A stretch of DNA of 7,979 nucleotides from an uncultured Collinsella sp. (GTDB lineage Bacteria; Actinomycetota; Coriobacteriia; Coriobacteriales; Coriobacteriaceae): the NCBI GenBank assembly GCA_900543505.1, contig UQSB01000070.1, positions 1-7,979 on the forward strand, in the 5' to 3' direction. This document shows positions 1 through 7,425 of this stretch, in pieces. The notes below the pieces were generated by a model. That model was not told the origin of the DNA. It saw only the letters and a program-made list of their open reading frames with translations, and did not search any database. A program made the translations under genes and the position numbers. The first letter of the stretch is position 1; each line of letters begins with the position of its first letter.

Positions 1-1390
1 AGGGCACCTCCACGAGGCCACCGACGGGGTCACAAACGAGGCCCAGCAAGTTACTCAGCGCGATGGAACTGGCGTCGAGCGCCTGCCCGGGCGTGCCGCC
101 GAGCATCTGCACCAGCGCGGCGGCAGCCATGGCGGCGGCGCTTCCCACCTCGGCCTGGCAGCCGCCCTCGGCGCCGGCGACGCAGGCGCTCGTGGTGAGG
201 TTGAGGCCGATGGCGGCTGCGCAGTAGAGCGCGTCCATCACCTGCTCGTCGTCGAGCTGCAGATGGTCGGCGAGTGCCAGCACACAGCCGGGGACGACGC
301 CCGCGGATCCTGCCGTCGGAGCTGCGACGATTACGCCCATCGTGGCCGAGCGCTCGAGCACGGCCATGGCGCGGGCCACGGCGTCAGTCTGGACGGCGCC
401 CATTAAATTGGAGCTCAGGTCGTTGCGGCCGGTGGCATCGACAAGCTTGGCCTCGCCGCCGATAAGCCCGCCGAGCGAGCGCTGCGGATTGACGATAGGG
501 GCCGTGGTCTCCTCGCGCATGACGTCGAGCACGCGGCGCATGGCGGCGACGGCGTGGGCCTCGCCGGTCAGTCGCGCCTCGCGCAGGGCCATGACGGCGC
601 CGATGCTGAGTCCCCGTTCCTCGCACGCATCGAGCAGCTGCTCGCCGTCGTCGAAGATTTCCTTTGCTGAGACGCCGGGGGAGAGCGACGAGGCAGAACC
701 GGGGAGCTCGATAAAGGTCGCGTAATCGACATTGTCGAGCTTGCGCAGCATAGGGACGACGGTGTCGTCGGGTGCGCCGTCGGTCTCAAAGACGGAGTAG
801 GCCTGGCCGCCCACCTCGGTGCGGTAGGTGCGGCAGAAGGCGATGTTCACGTGTACGTAGGCGAGCAGGTTCGTGAGCGCGGCGAGCACGCCGGGAACAT
901 CCTGGTGCGCCACGAAGAGCGTGGAGTACATGCCCGAGATGTCGACGCCGACGCCGTTAATGCGGCTGATGCGCATCTTGCCGCCGCCCAGGCTTTCACC
1001 GCGGACCTGTGCCGTGGCGCCCGTGTCGTCGACCATGTCGATGTCGACGGTGTTGGGGTGGATGGAGGCGTCGTCGCCCTTAATTTCAAAGTGATATTCG
1101 AGGCCCTGCTCGCGTGCGAGGTTGAAGGCCTGCTTGATGTTTTCATCATCGGTGTCGAGGCCTAGGATGCCCGCGACGAGTGCACGATCGGTGCCGTGGC
1201 CGCGGTAGGTGTGGGCAAAGGAGTTCCACAGGCCAAAGGTGACCTTGGTGATGCGGCCTTCCAACAGGCTGGCGGCAACTTGGGCGCAGCGCAGGGCGCC
1301 GGCGGTGTGCGATGAACTTGGGCCGACCATGACGGGGCCCAAGATCTCGAATGCCGAGGTCGTAGCTAGTGTTTGCGGCTTGCCTGCCAT
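1..1390 (-). CDS. sdaA: L-serine ammonia-lyase (iron-sulfur type), single chain, C-terminus cut by window edge
   Basis: Deaminates L-serine to pyruvate and ammonia in the cytoplasm using a [4Fe-4S] cluster. I translated 463 codons from the ATG at 1390; the frame runs off position 1 without a stop. Domains in order: a beta domain (about residues 12-150) with GPSSSHTAG at 23-31; an ACT-like regulatory domain (about 155-225, with HQDVPGVLAAL at 162-172); and the catalytic alpha domain (about 240 onward, with the APTAGSAG loop at 357-364). Cluster cysteines are C411 (GGCQAEVG) and C453 (CDPVGG). The 42-residue spacing matches what I recall for the Legionella enzyme, whose next ligand lies 11 residues on. 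Here that is residue 464, at the window edge, and the one visible base (T) fits a Cys codon. The start is supported by AAAGGAG (1396-1402) five nt upstream. Beta, ACT and alpha are in one chain, unlike the split Bacillus SdaAB/SdaAA pair. It is a separate unit from metK, whose terminator lies between them. The family call is firm. Confidence 0.95.
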   Translation of the reverse strand, partial: MAGKPQTLATTSAFEILGPVMVGPSSSHTAGALRCAQVAASLLEGRITKVTFGLWNSFAHTYRGHGTDRALVAGILGLDTDDENIKQAFNLAREQGLEYHFEIKGDDASIHPNTVDIDMVDDTGATAQVRGESLGGGKMRISRINGVGVDISGMYSTLFVAHQDVPGVLAALTNLLAYVHVNIAFCRTYRTEVGGQAYSVFETDGAPDDTVVPMLRKLDNVDYATFIELPGSASSLSPGVSAKEIFDDGEQLLDACEERGLSIGAVMALREARLTGEAHAVAAMRRVLDVMREETTAPIVNPQRSLGGLIGGEAKLVDATGRNDLSSNLMGAVQTDAVARAMAVLERSATMGVIVAAPTAGSAGVVPGCVLALADHLQLDDEQVMDALYCAAAIGLNLTTSACVAGAEGGCQAEVGSAAAMAAAALVQMLGGTPGQALDASSIALSNLLGLVCDPVGGLVEVP

Positions 1391-1395
1391 GGCTG

Positions 1396-1402
1396 CTCCT
1401 TT
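1396..1402 (-). promoter_or_regulatory. Ribosome binding site of the serine ammonia-lyase gene
   Basis: Read on the minus strand this is AAAGGAG, five nt before the ATG at 1390. It fixes the start of the gene. It lies only 12 nt downstream of the large inverted repeat at 1415-1534, so folding of that repeat in the mRNA would sit immediately beside the ribosome landing site. Confidence 0.8.
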
Positions 1403-1414
1403 ACGTGGCTCGTC

Positions 1415-1534
1415 GTCCCGAGGGGCGGGGCATAAGGTCGCCTGCTCTACAGTCCTGCTCGCACGGAGAGCACATTAAGTGCTCTCCGGCTCGTGCGGAA
1501 CTCGCGATCGACCTTATGCCCCGCCCCTCGGGAC
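1415..1534. repeat. Long inverted repeat (26-bp perfect arms) with an internal hairpin
   Basis: The arms at 1415-1440 and 1509-1534 are perfect reverse complements over 26 bp and enclose 68 nt. Inside is a second perfect palindrome: a 10-bp stem at 1464-1473 and 1479-1488 with a 5-nt loop. The left arm contains a GC-rich core (GAGGGGCGGGG). There is no T-run next to either arm, so it does not look like an intrinsic terminator. It lies wholly in the leader region of the serine ammonia-lyase gene. A dispersed REP/MITE-like element is the likeliest identity; a cis-acting mRNA structure is the alternative. The rest of this gap (1535-1630) shows no convincing gene, and I could not identify a clear promoter in it. 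Confidence 0.85.
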
Positions 1535-1630
1535 TAAGGATACATGGTAGAGGCGCATGTGCTCCAAAATTCATTGGCTGCTGACGTTGCGTATGCCCAT
1601 ATCGAAATATCTTCACCACCGGATTAATAA

Positions 1631-1664
1631 AAAAGAAGTACCGGTTGGGGCCGGTACTTCTTTT
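1631..1664 (-). terminator. Intrinsic terminator of metK
   Basis: A perfect 14-bp stem (1631-1644 paired with 1651-1664) closes a 6-nt loop. The stem has GTACCGG at its tip and an A/T run at its base. Read on the minus strand it ends in a run of T, 37 nt after the metK stop codon. Because the base of the stem is A-rich on one side and T-rich on the other, it could also stop transcription coming the other way. Confidence 0.88.
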
Positions 1665-1701
1665 GGTGCATCGATATGTGGCTGCAGCTTTTGCCGTTGG
1701 C

Positions 1702-2982
<1,281 letters not shown>

Positions 2983-3049
2983 GATTGTCCTTTCAAAAAC
3001 GTGTCCCGGCGACCGTTACCATTCCGCCGGGCTCTCTATGCAAGGGCAC
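2983..3049 (-). promoter_or_regulatory. metK 5' leader with GC hairpin and competing pairings (possible cis-regulator)
   Basis: On the minus strand a perfect 7-bp stem CCCGGCG/CGCCGGG (3025-3031 with 3005-3011) encloses a 13-nt loop. It is followed by ACACG, a run of five T, and then the ribosome binding site. Upstream, GTGCCC (3044-3049) could instead pair with GGGACAC (3001-3007, one bulged base), which would break the hairpin. The overlapping TGCCCTT (3042-3048) could pair at six of seven positions with the AAGGACA that contains the Shine-Dalgarno (2986-2992). Alternative pairings of this sort are typical of attenuators and of small SAM-sensing leaders upstream of metK. I cannot match this one to a known riboswitch class by eye, and the function is inference. 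Confidence 0.35.
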
Positions 3050-3055
3050 ATCATA
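3050..3055 (-). promoter_or_regulatory. Candidate -10 box for metK
   Basis: On the minus strand this hexamer is TATGAT, one mismatch from the -10 consensus, placed about 70 nt before the metK start. The sequence 16-18 nt further upstream (around 3072-3078, GTGTGA/TGTGAA) is a poor -35, so the call rests on the -10 alone. Confidence 0.3.
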
Positions 3056-3094
3056 GCGCGTAAATCAAACATTCACACCCTTTCCGCACCTACT

Positions 3095-3179
3095 CATTGG
3101 AGACAGACTTAAATGACCAGCCTTGCCTAAGTGCCGACAGGTTGCCCAAAGATTGGTCATTTTAAGTCTGTCCCCAATG
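3095..3179. repeat. Long imperfect inverted repeat in the metK-gltX divergent region
   Basis: The arms at 3095-3119 and 3154-3179 are complementary except for one extra T and one T/C difference, and enclose 34 nt. Arm ends read CATTGG...CCAATG. The right arm, read on the minus strand, starts CATTGGGGACAGACTT. The trinucleotide ACT borders both ends (3092-3094 and 3180-3182), which could be a short target duplication but is also likely by chance. There is no T-run after either arm. From memory, GGGGACAG-type ends resemble dispersed palindromes linked to Y1 (REP-associated) transposases; this has not been checked. The element lies between the likely metK and gltX promoters. Confidence 0.85.
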
Positions 3180-3195
3180 ACTGGGTCGGTGCCCT

Positions 3196-3226
3196 TTGTG
3201 CGGAGGTTGCTTTGATGCTTTATACT
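3196..3226 (+). promoter_or_regulatory. Probable gltX promoter
   Basis: TATACT at 3221-3226 is one base from the -10 consensus and lies 40 nt before the gltX start. The best -35 candidate is TTGTGC at 3196-3201, with a long 19-nt spacer, so the -35 is weak. A transcript starting near 3233 would leave a leader of about 34 nt. It would exclude the in-frame ATG at 3228 as a start. Confidence 0.45.
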
Positions 3227-3254
3227 GGTGCGGTTAGACATCCATCCTGCAATC

Positions 3255-3260
3255 GAGGAG
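3255..3260 (+). promoter_or_regulatory. Ribosome binding site that fixes the gltX start
   Basis: GAGGAG lies six nt before the ATG at 3267. The longer in-frame ATG at 3228 overlaps the probable promoter and would add 13 residues (MRLDIHPAIEEIS) upstream of the conserved family N-terminus, so 3267 is preferred. Confidence 0.85.
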
Positions 3261-3266
3261 ATTTCC

Positions 3267-4742
3267 ATGGCATCAGACGTTCGCGTCCGCTTTGCACCCT
3301 CACCGACGGGCAAGCTGCACATCGGCGGCGCCCGCACCGCTATCTATAACTGGGCTTTTGCCCGCGCAAACGGCGGCACGTTCATCCTGCGCATCGACGA
3401 CACCGACCCCACCCGTTCCACCGACGAGAACACGCAGATTATCCTGCGCGCCATGCGTTGGCTGGGCCTGGACTGGGACGAGGGTCCCGAGGTGGGCGGC
3501 GACTTTGGCCCCTACGCCCAGACCGAGCGCCTGGACCTTTACAAGCAGGCCGCCCAGAAGCTCTGGGACGAGGGCAAGGCCTATCCCTGCTTCTGCACCA
3601 AGGAGCAGCTCGACGCCGACCGTAAGGCCGCGCAGGAGCGCAAGGACCCCTTCCAGGGCTATCAGCGCCGTTGCCGCGATCTTGATCCTGAGGAGGCCCG
3701 CCGCCGCATCGAGGCCGGCGAGTCTTACGTCCTCCGCATCAAGGTGCCCGAGGACCGCGGCGACGTCGTTATCCACGACGCCGTCCACGGCGAGGTGACC
3801 TTCGACGCCAAGGAGCTCGACGACTTCGTCATCTTCCGCTCCGACGGCACGCCCACGTATAACTTCGCGACCGTCGTCGACGACGCCATGATGAAGATCA
3901 CCCACGTCATCCGCGGCGACGACCATCTGTCCAACACCCCGCGCCAGGTCATGGTCTACGAGGCCCTCGGTGCGCCCGTGCCCACGTTCGCCCACATCTC
4001 CATGATCCTGGGCGCCGACGGCAAGAAGCTCTCCAAGCGCCACGGCGCCACCTCGGTGGAGGAGTACCGCGACGCCGGCTACCTGTCCGACGCCTTCGTC
4101 AACTACTTGGCGCTGCTCGGCTGGTCGCTCGACGGCGAGACCACGATCATCCCGCGCGATGTCCTGGCCAGTAAGTTCTCGCTCGACCGCATCTCCAAGA
4201 ATCCGGCGACCTTCGACCCCAAGAAGCTTGATTGGGTTAATGCCGAGTACATCAACGGCATGTCCGATGCTCAGTTTGCCGATGAGATCATGGTCCCCGA
4301 GCTGCACGAGGCGGGTCTCATCGAGGGTAATGTCGAGTACGGCGAGGATTGGATCGATGCGCTTGCTGCCATCGTTAAGCCGCGCACCAAGATGCCTGCC
4401 GACGCCGTGACCGTCGCTGCTCCCATCTTTGCTACGGCCGAGACGCTCGAGTATGACGAGAAATCCGTCAACAAAGGCCTGGCCAAGGAGGGCATGGGTG
4501 CCATTCTGGACGCCGCCAAGGCTGCTCTCGAGGGTGTGGACGAGTGGACGGCTGACAACATCGACGCCGCGCTTGAGCCGCTGCCCGAGCAGATGGACCT
4601 TAAGAAGCGCGTGGTGTTCCAGGCCGTGCGCGTCGCCGTCTGCGGCAATATGGTGAGCCCTCCGTTGGGTGAGACCATGGCGCTCGTCGGCCGCGACGAC
4701 TGCCTGGCGCGCATCGATCGCGCCCGTACGATGGCGCTGTAA
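3267..4742 (+). CDS. gltX: Glutamyl-tRNA synthetase
   Basis: A class I aminoacyl-tRNA synthetase that charges tRNA-Glu with glutamate in the cytoplasm. The 491-residue product starts MASDVRVRFAPSPTG. The HIGH-type motif is HIGG at 18-21 and the KMSKS-type motif is KLSKR at 254-258. A probable zinc site in the insertion domain is formed by C108, C110 and C136 (CFC ... CR), as in E. coli GluRS. The remainder, with SKNPATFDPKKLDWVN after the catalytic domain, is the helical anticodon-binding part. Length is close to the family norm (471 in E. coli). I chose 3267 over 3228 because of the GAGGAG site and because the protein then begins just before the conserved RFAPSPTG. Whether it also makes Glu-tRNA-Gln for a GatCAB pathway cannot be decided by eye. 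It is transcribed alone: own promoter, terminator just after. Confidence 0.98.
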   Translation: MASDVRVRFAPSPTGKLHIGGARTAIYNWAFARANGGTFILRIDDTDPTRSTDENTQIILRAMRWLGLDWDEGPEVGGDFGPYAQTERLDLYKQAAQKLWDEGKAYPCFCTKEQLDADRKAAQERKDPFQGYQRRCRDLDPEEARRRIEAGESYVLRIKVPEDRGDVVIHDAVHGEVTFDAKELDDFVIFRSDGTPTYNFATVVDDAMMKITHVIRGDDHLSNTPRQVMVYEALGAPVPTFAHISMILGADGKKLSKRHGATSVEEYRDAGYLSDAFVNYLALLGWSLDGETTIIPRDVLASKFSLDRISKNPATFDPKKLDWVNAEYINGMSDAQFADEIMVPELHEAGLIEGNVEYGEDWIDALAAIVKPRTKMPADAVTVAAPIFATAETLEYDEKSVNKGLAKEGMGAILDAAKAALEGVDEWTADNIDAALEPLPEQMDLKKRVVFQAVRVAVCGNMVSPPLGETMALVGRDDCLARIDRARTMAL

Positions 4743-4765
4743 TCGCTGCGCAAACGTATGTATCC

Positions 4766-4800
4766 GAGCCCCGTTCACTCAGAGCGGGGCTCTTGTTTCT
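4766..4800 (+). terminator. Intrinsic terminator of gltX
   Basis: An 8-bp perfect stem GAGCCCCG/CGGGGCTC (4766-4773 with 4785-4792) with an 11-nt loop is followed by TTGTTTCT. It begins 23 nt after the gltX stop, so gltX is separated from priA. Confidence 0.85.
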
Positions 4801-4819
4801 GTACCGATGAGTGGGTTGC

Positions 4820-4921
4820 TGGGACAAAATAATCAGTAGTGTTTGTCCCATGTTCGAGTGACGCAACAAGCTCGACACTCGTATCGGCCATGGGACAAAC
4901 TCTACTGATTATTTTGTCCCA
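4820..4921. repeat. Long inverted repeat whose arms are themselves hairpins
   Basis: The arms at 4820-4852 and 4889-4921 are complementary at 32 of 33 positions and enclose 36 nt. Each arm also starts with GGGACAAA and has a matching TTTGTCCC (4821-4828 with 4842-4849; 4892-4899 with 4913-4920). The DNA or RNA can therefore fold as one long stem or as two separate hairpins. The spacer has another 6-bp pairing, CGAGTG/CACTCG (4855-4860 with 4876-4881). It lies 19 nt past the gltX terminator and ends 32 nt before the priA start. It has no terminator-like T-run. A REP/MITE-like mobile palindrome is the likeliest identity. Confidence 0.88.
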
Positions 4922-4943
4922 CCCCTTTCAGGTCCGTTCGTTA

Positions 4944-4949
4944 GAGGTG
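4944..4949 (+). promoter_or_regulatory. Ribosome binding site that supports the priA start
   Basis: GAGGTG, fully complementary to the usual 16S rRNA 3' end, stands four nt before the ATG at 4954. The short spacing is acceptable. It supports the longer protein with its N-terminal tail over an internal GTG near residue 42, which has no such site. Confidence 0.7.
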
Positions 4950-4953
4950 GTGT

Positions 4954-7407
4954 ATGGCTCAACAACTGTCGCTGTTTGGTTCACCGGAACCGGAGGAGTC
5001 TCCGGCGGCACCGGCATCCGCTGCTGTCTCGGCCAAGCCCGATCCTGCACCTGAGCCCATTGCCGCCTACTCGTGCGTGGTTCTCGATATCCCCACCCGT
5101 GCGCTGTCCGAACCGTTCGCTTACGGCATTCCTGAGTCCCTTGCCAACGAGGCCCAGGTCGGATCGACGGTCCTGGTCCACTTTGGCAACCGTGCCGCCG
5201 CAGGCTACATCGTCGATATTGCGCCCGAGCTGGGCGACCTGCAAGGCAACAACGCCCTTGACCTTTCGCGCATCAAGCCTGTCGAAGCCATCCTCAGCAA
5301 ACCGCTCTTTACCGCCGAAGCCGCCCGTATCGCACGCTGGATGAGCCACGAGTACGTCGCAACGCTTTCCGAGTGCCTGCGCCTGTTTTTGCCCCCGGGC
5401 GGCAGTCCGCGTGTGGTCAAGGGTGACGACGGCGTGTGGACGGTTGAACGTCCAGCCGTCAAACCCATCCAAAATCGCTGGGTCATGCTCACGCCCGAAG
5501 GCTTCGACTATACGCCGCCCAAGACCGCGGTCCGCCAGCGCCAACTCATCGAGGCGCTCCAGTGCGGCCCGGTCACGACGCGCGACCTCAACCTTCTCTA
5601 TAACAGTATGTCGGCGACCATCAAGGCTCTCGAAAAACGCGGCGTCGTGGTGGTGGAGGAGCGCCGTGCCTGGCGCGGTTGCAGCGAGCAGACCACGCTG
5701 TCCTCGGCAAGCGGCAAGGCGCCGGTCTCCCTTACCAACGGCCAGCAACAGGCACTCGCGCAGATTGAGCGCGCCCGTCTGGACGCTCATGGCGACGTGG
5801 TGCTGGTCGACGGCGTCACCGGCTCCGGCAAAACCGAGGTCTATCTATCCGCCATCGAGCGCGTGCTCGCGGCTGGCCGCTCTGCCTGCGTGCTGGTACC
5901 CGAGATTTCGCTGACAGCCCAGACCGTCGGTCGCTTCCGCTCCCGCTTTGGCGAGACGGTCGCGGTTTTCCACTCGCGTCTTTCGGCCGGCGAGCGCCTG
6001 GACCAGTGGGACATGGTTGCCAGCGGTTCCGCCCGCGTGGTCGTCGGCGCACGTTCGGCGCTCTTTTGCCCGCTTGGCGACCTGGGCCTCATCATCATTG
6101 ACGAGGAGCACGAGACCAGCTACAAGCAGGGGTCCAGTCCGCGCTACCATGCGCGCGAGGTGGCAGCCGAGATGGCGCGCCGCTATCGCTGCCCGCTCGT
6201 GCTGGGGTCGGCCACGCCTTCTGCCGAGGCCCTCGACCGCTGCCGCCGCGGCATGTATAACGGTGCCACCTGGACGCGTGTCGAGATGCCCGAGCGCCCC
6301 GGACACGCCGTGCTGCCTACGGTCCGCATTGCTGACCTGCGTCGCGAGTTCTCGCACGGCAGCCGCTCCATGATCTCAAAACCCTTGATGGAGGGATTGG
6401 AGCGTGTGGTCGAGCGCCGCGAGAAGGCCGTGTTGCTGCATAACCGCCGTGGCTTTGCGCCATTCCTGATGTGCCGCGAGTGCGGCTGCGTCCCCACCTG
6501 CAACCACTGCTCCACAGCGCTTACGTATCACGAGCGCACATACACGCTGCAGTGTCACACATGCGGTTCGTCTTGGCGCGTGCAGCCGTATCCCGCGCCC
6601 ACGAGCCGTTGCCCCAAATGCGGCAGTCGCTACCTGGCAAAAATGGGCCTGGGCACGCAGCAGATCGAGGACGCATTGCACCAGATGCTGCCCGAGGACG
6701 TCGCCATTATTCGCATGGATGCCGATTCCACGCGCGGCAAGGATGCGCACAAAAAGCTGCTCGAGCAGTTCGATGCCGCCGATTGCGCGGTGCTGTTGGG
6801 TACCCAGATGATCGCCAAGGGCCTCGACTTTCCCGAAGTCACGCTCGTGGGCGTGGTCAATGCCGACTTTGCCCTCAAGATGCCCGATTTTAGAGCAGGG
6901 GAGCGCGCCTACGATCTGCTGGAGCAGGTCGCGGGCCGTGCCGGTCGCGGCGATCGTCCCGGCGAGGTCATCATCCAGACCTACCTGCCCGAGGATCCGG
7001 TCATTCGCGCCGTCGCTAAGCACGACCGTTCGATCTTTACCGACTACGACCTGGACCAGCGCCGCGACGCCCTGTATCCACCGTTCGTGCGTCTGGTCAA
7101 CATTTTGGTGTGGTCGGCGAACCGAGGCGACGCGCAGGACTACATTGGGCGCATTGCAAAGCTCCTTAAGCGCCGCTGGCATGCCGCCGCGCTCGACTTT
7201 TTGCGGGCGGGGAGCGCCGTGCCGCAGGTGCTGGGCCCGGCTTCGTGTGTAATCGAGAGAGCCAAGGACCGTTACCGCTTCCATCTGCTTGTGAAGTCGC
7301 CGGTAGGGTACCATGTCTCTGATGATATCGACGCCTGCCTCAAAGAGGTAGGCTCCGTGCGCGGCGTGAGCGTGAGCGTTGACGTCGACGCCTATGATTT
7401 GATGTAA
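4954..7407 (+). CDS. priA: Primosomal protein N' (PriA), replication-restart helicase
   Basis: Superfamily 2 3'-5' helicase that recognises stalled forks and reloads the replisome. The 817 residues exceed E. coli PriA (732). Order: a Pro/Ala/Ser/Glu-rich tail (1-39) carrying QLSLF at 4-8; the 3'-DNA-binding domain (about 40-145); a winged-helix region; Walker A GVTGSGKT (287-294); Walker B DEEH (383-386); a zinc region with four CxxC pairs (507/510, 516/519, 534/537, 553/556); then GTQMIAKGLDF (616-626) and motif VI QVAGRAGRGDRPG (658-670). The C-terminal VLGPASCVIERAKDRYRFHLLVK is family-typical. The gap between the last two cysteine pairs is 6 residues longer than in E. coli. All catalytic motifs are intact. 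The tail motif matches the sliding-clamp-binding consensus, which PriA is not generally known for. Start chosen from GAGGTG at 4944-4949. def follows 18 nt downstream, probably co-transcribed. I saw no clear promoter in 4801-4953. Confidence 0.97.
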   Translation: MAQQLSLFGSPEPEESPAAPASAAVSAKPDPAPEPIAAYSCVVLDIPTRALSEPFAYGIPESLANEAQVGSTVLVHFGNRAAAGYIVDIAPELGDLQGNNALDLSRIKPVEAILSKPLFTAEAARIARWMSHEYVATLSECLRLFLPPGGSPRVVKGDDGVWTVERPAVKPIQNRWVMLTPEGFDYTPPKTAVRQRQLIEALQCGPVTTRDLNLLYNSMSATIKALEKRGVVVVEERRAWRGCSEQTTLSSASGKAPVSLTNGQQQALAQIERARLDAHGDVVLVDGVTGSGKTEVYLSAIERVLAAGRSACVLVPEISLTAQTVGRFRSRFGETVAVFHSRLSAGERLDQWDMVASGSARVVVGARSALFCPLGDLGLIIIDEEHETSYKQGSSPRYHAREVAAEMARRYRCPLVLGSATPSAEALDRCRRGMYNGATWTRVEMPERPGHAVLPTVRIADLRREFSHGSRSMISKPLMEGLERVVERREKAVLLHNRRGFAPFLMCRECGCVPTCNHCSTALTYHERTYTLQCHTCGSSWRVQPYPAPTSRCPKCGSRYLAKMGLGTQQIEDALHQMLPEDVAIIRMDADSTRGKDAHKKLLEQFDAADCAVLLGTQMIAKGLDFPEVTLVGVVNADFALKMPDFRAGERAYDLLEQVAGRAGRGDRPGEVIIQTYLPEDPVIRAVAKHDRSIFTDYDLDQRRDALYPPFVRLVNILVWSANRGDAQDYIGRIAKLLKRRWHAAALDFLRAGSAVPQVLGPASCVIERAKDRYRFHLLVKSPVGYHVSDDIDACLKEVGSVRGVSVSVDVDAYDLM

Positions 7408-7414
7408 CAACCCG

Positions 7415-7420
7415 AAAGGA
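7415..7420 (+). promoter_or_regulatory. Ribosome binding site that fixes the def start
   Basis: AAAGGA at 7415-7420 is five nt before the ATG at 7426. The in-frame ATG at 7420 overlaps this site and has no usable Shine-Dalgarno spacing, so the protein most likely begins MEANGIVLS rather than MAMEANG. Confidence 0.8.
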
Positions 7421-7425
7421 TGGCC

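Noticed and set aside
1415..1534. The large inverted repeats (here and at 3095-3179 and 4820-4921) read as intrinsic terminators
   Set aside because: None is followed by a T-run, loops are 34-68 nt, and real terminators with T-runs are present separately at 1631-1664 and 4766-4800.
1401..1619. A 72-codon minus-strand open frame across the inverted repeat
   Set aside because: Its second half is simply the palindrome translated, giving similar peptides on both strands. It has no supported ribosome site and no known family.
3228..3266. Upstream in-frame ATG for gltX
   Set aside because: It lies beside the -10 box, before the likely transcription start, and lacks a ribosome site. The ATG at 3267 has GAGGAG six nt upstream.
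3300..4778. A 492-codon open frame on the strand opposite gltX
   Set aside because: It is an antisense shadow of a certain gene. High-GC codon use keeps the opposite frame free of stops, and the translation shows no family motif.
7420..7425. Upstream in-frame ATG for def
   Set aside because: It overlaps the AAAGGA ribosome site that serves the ATG at 7426.
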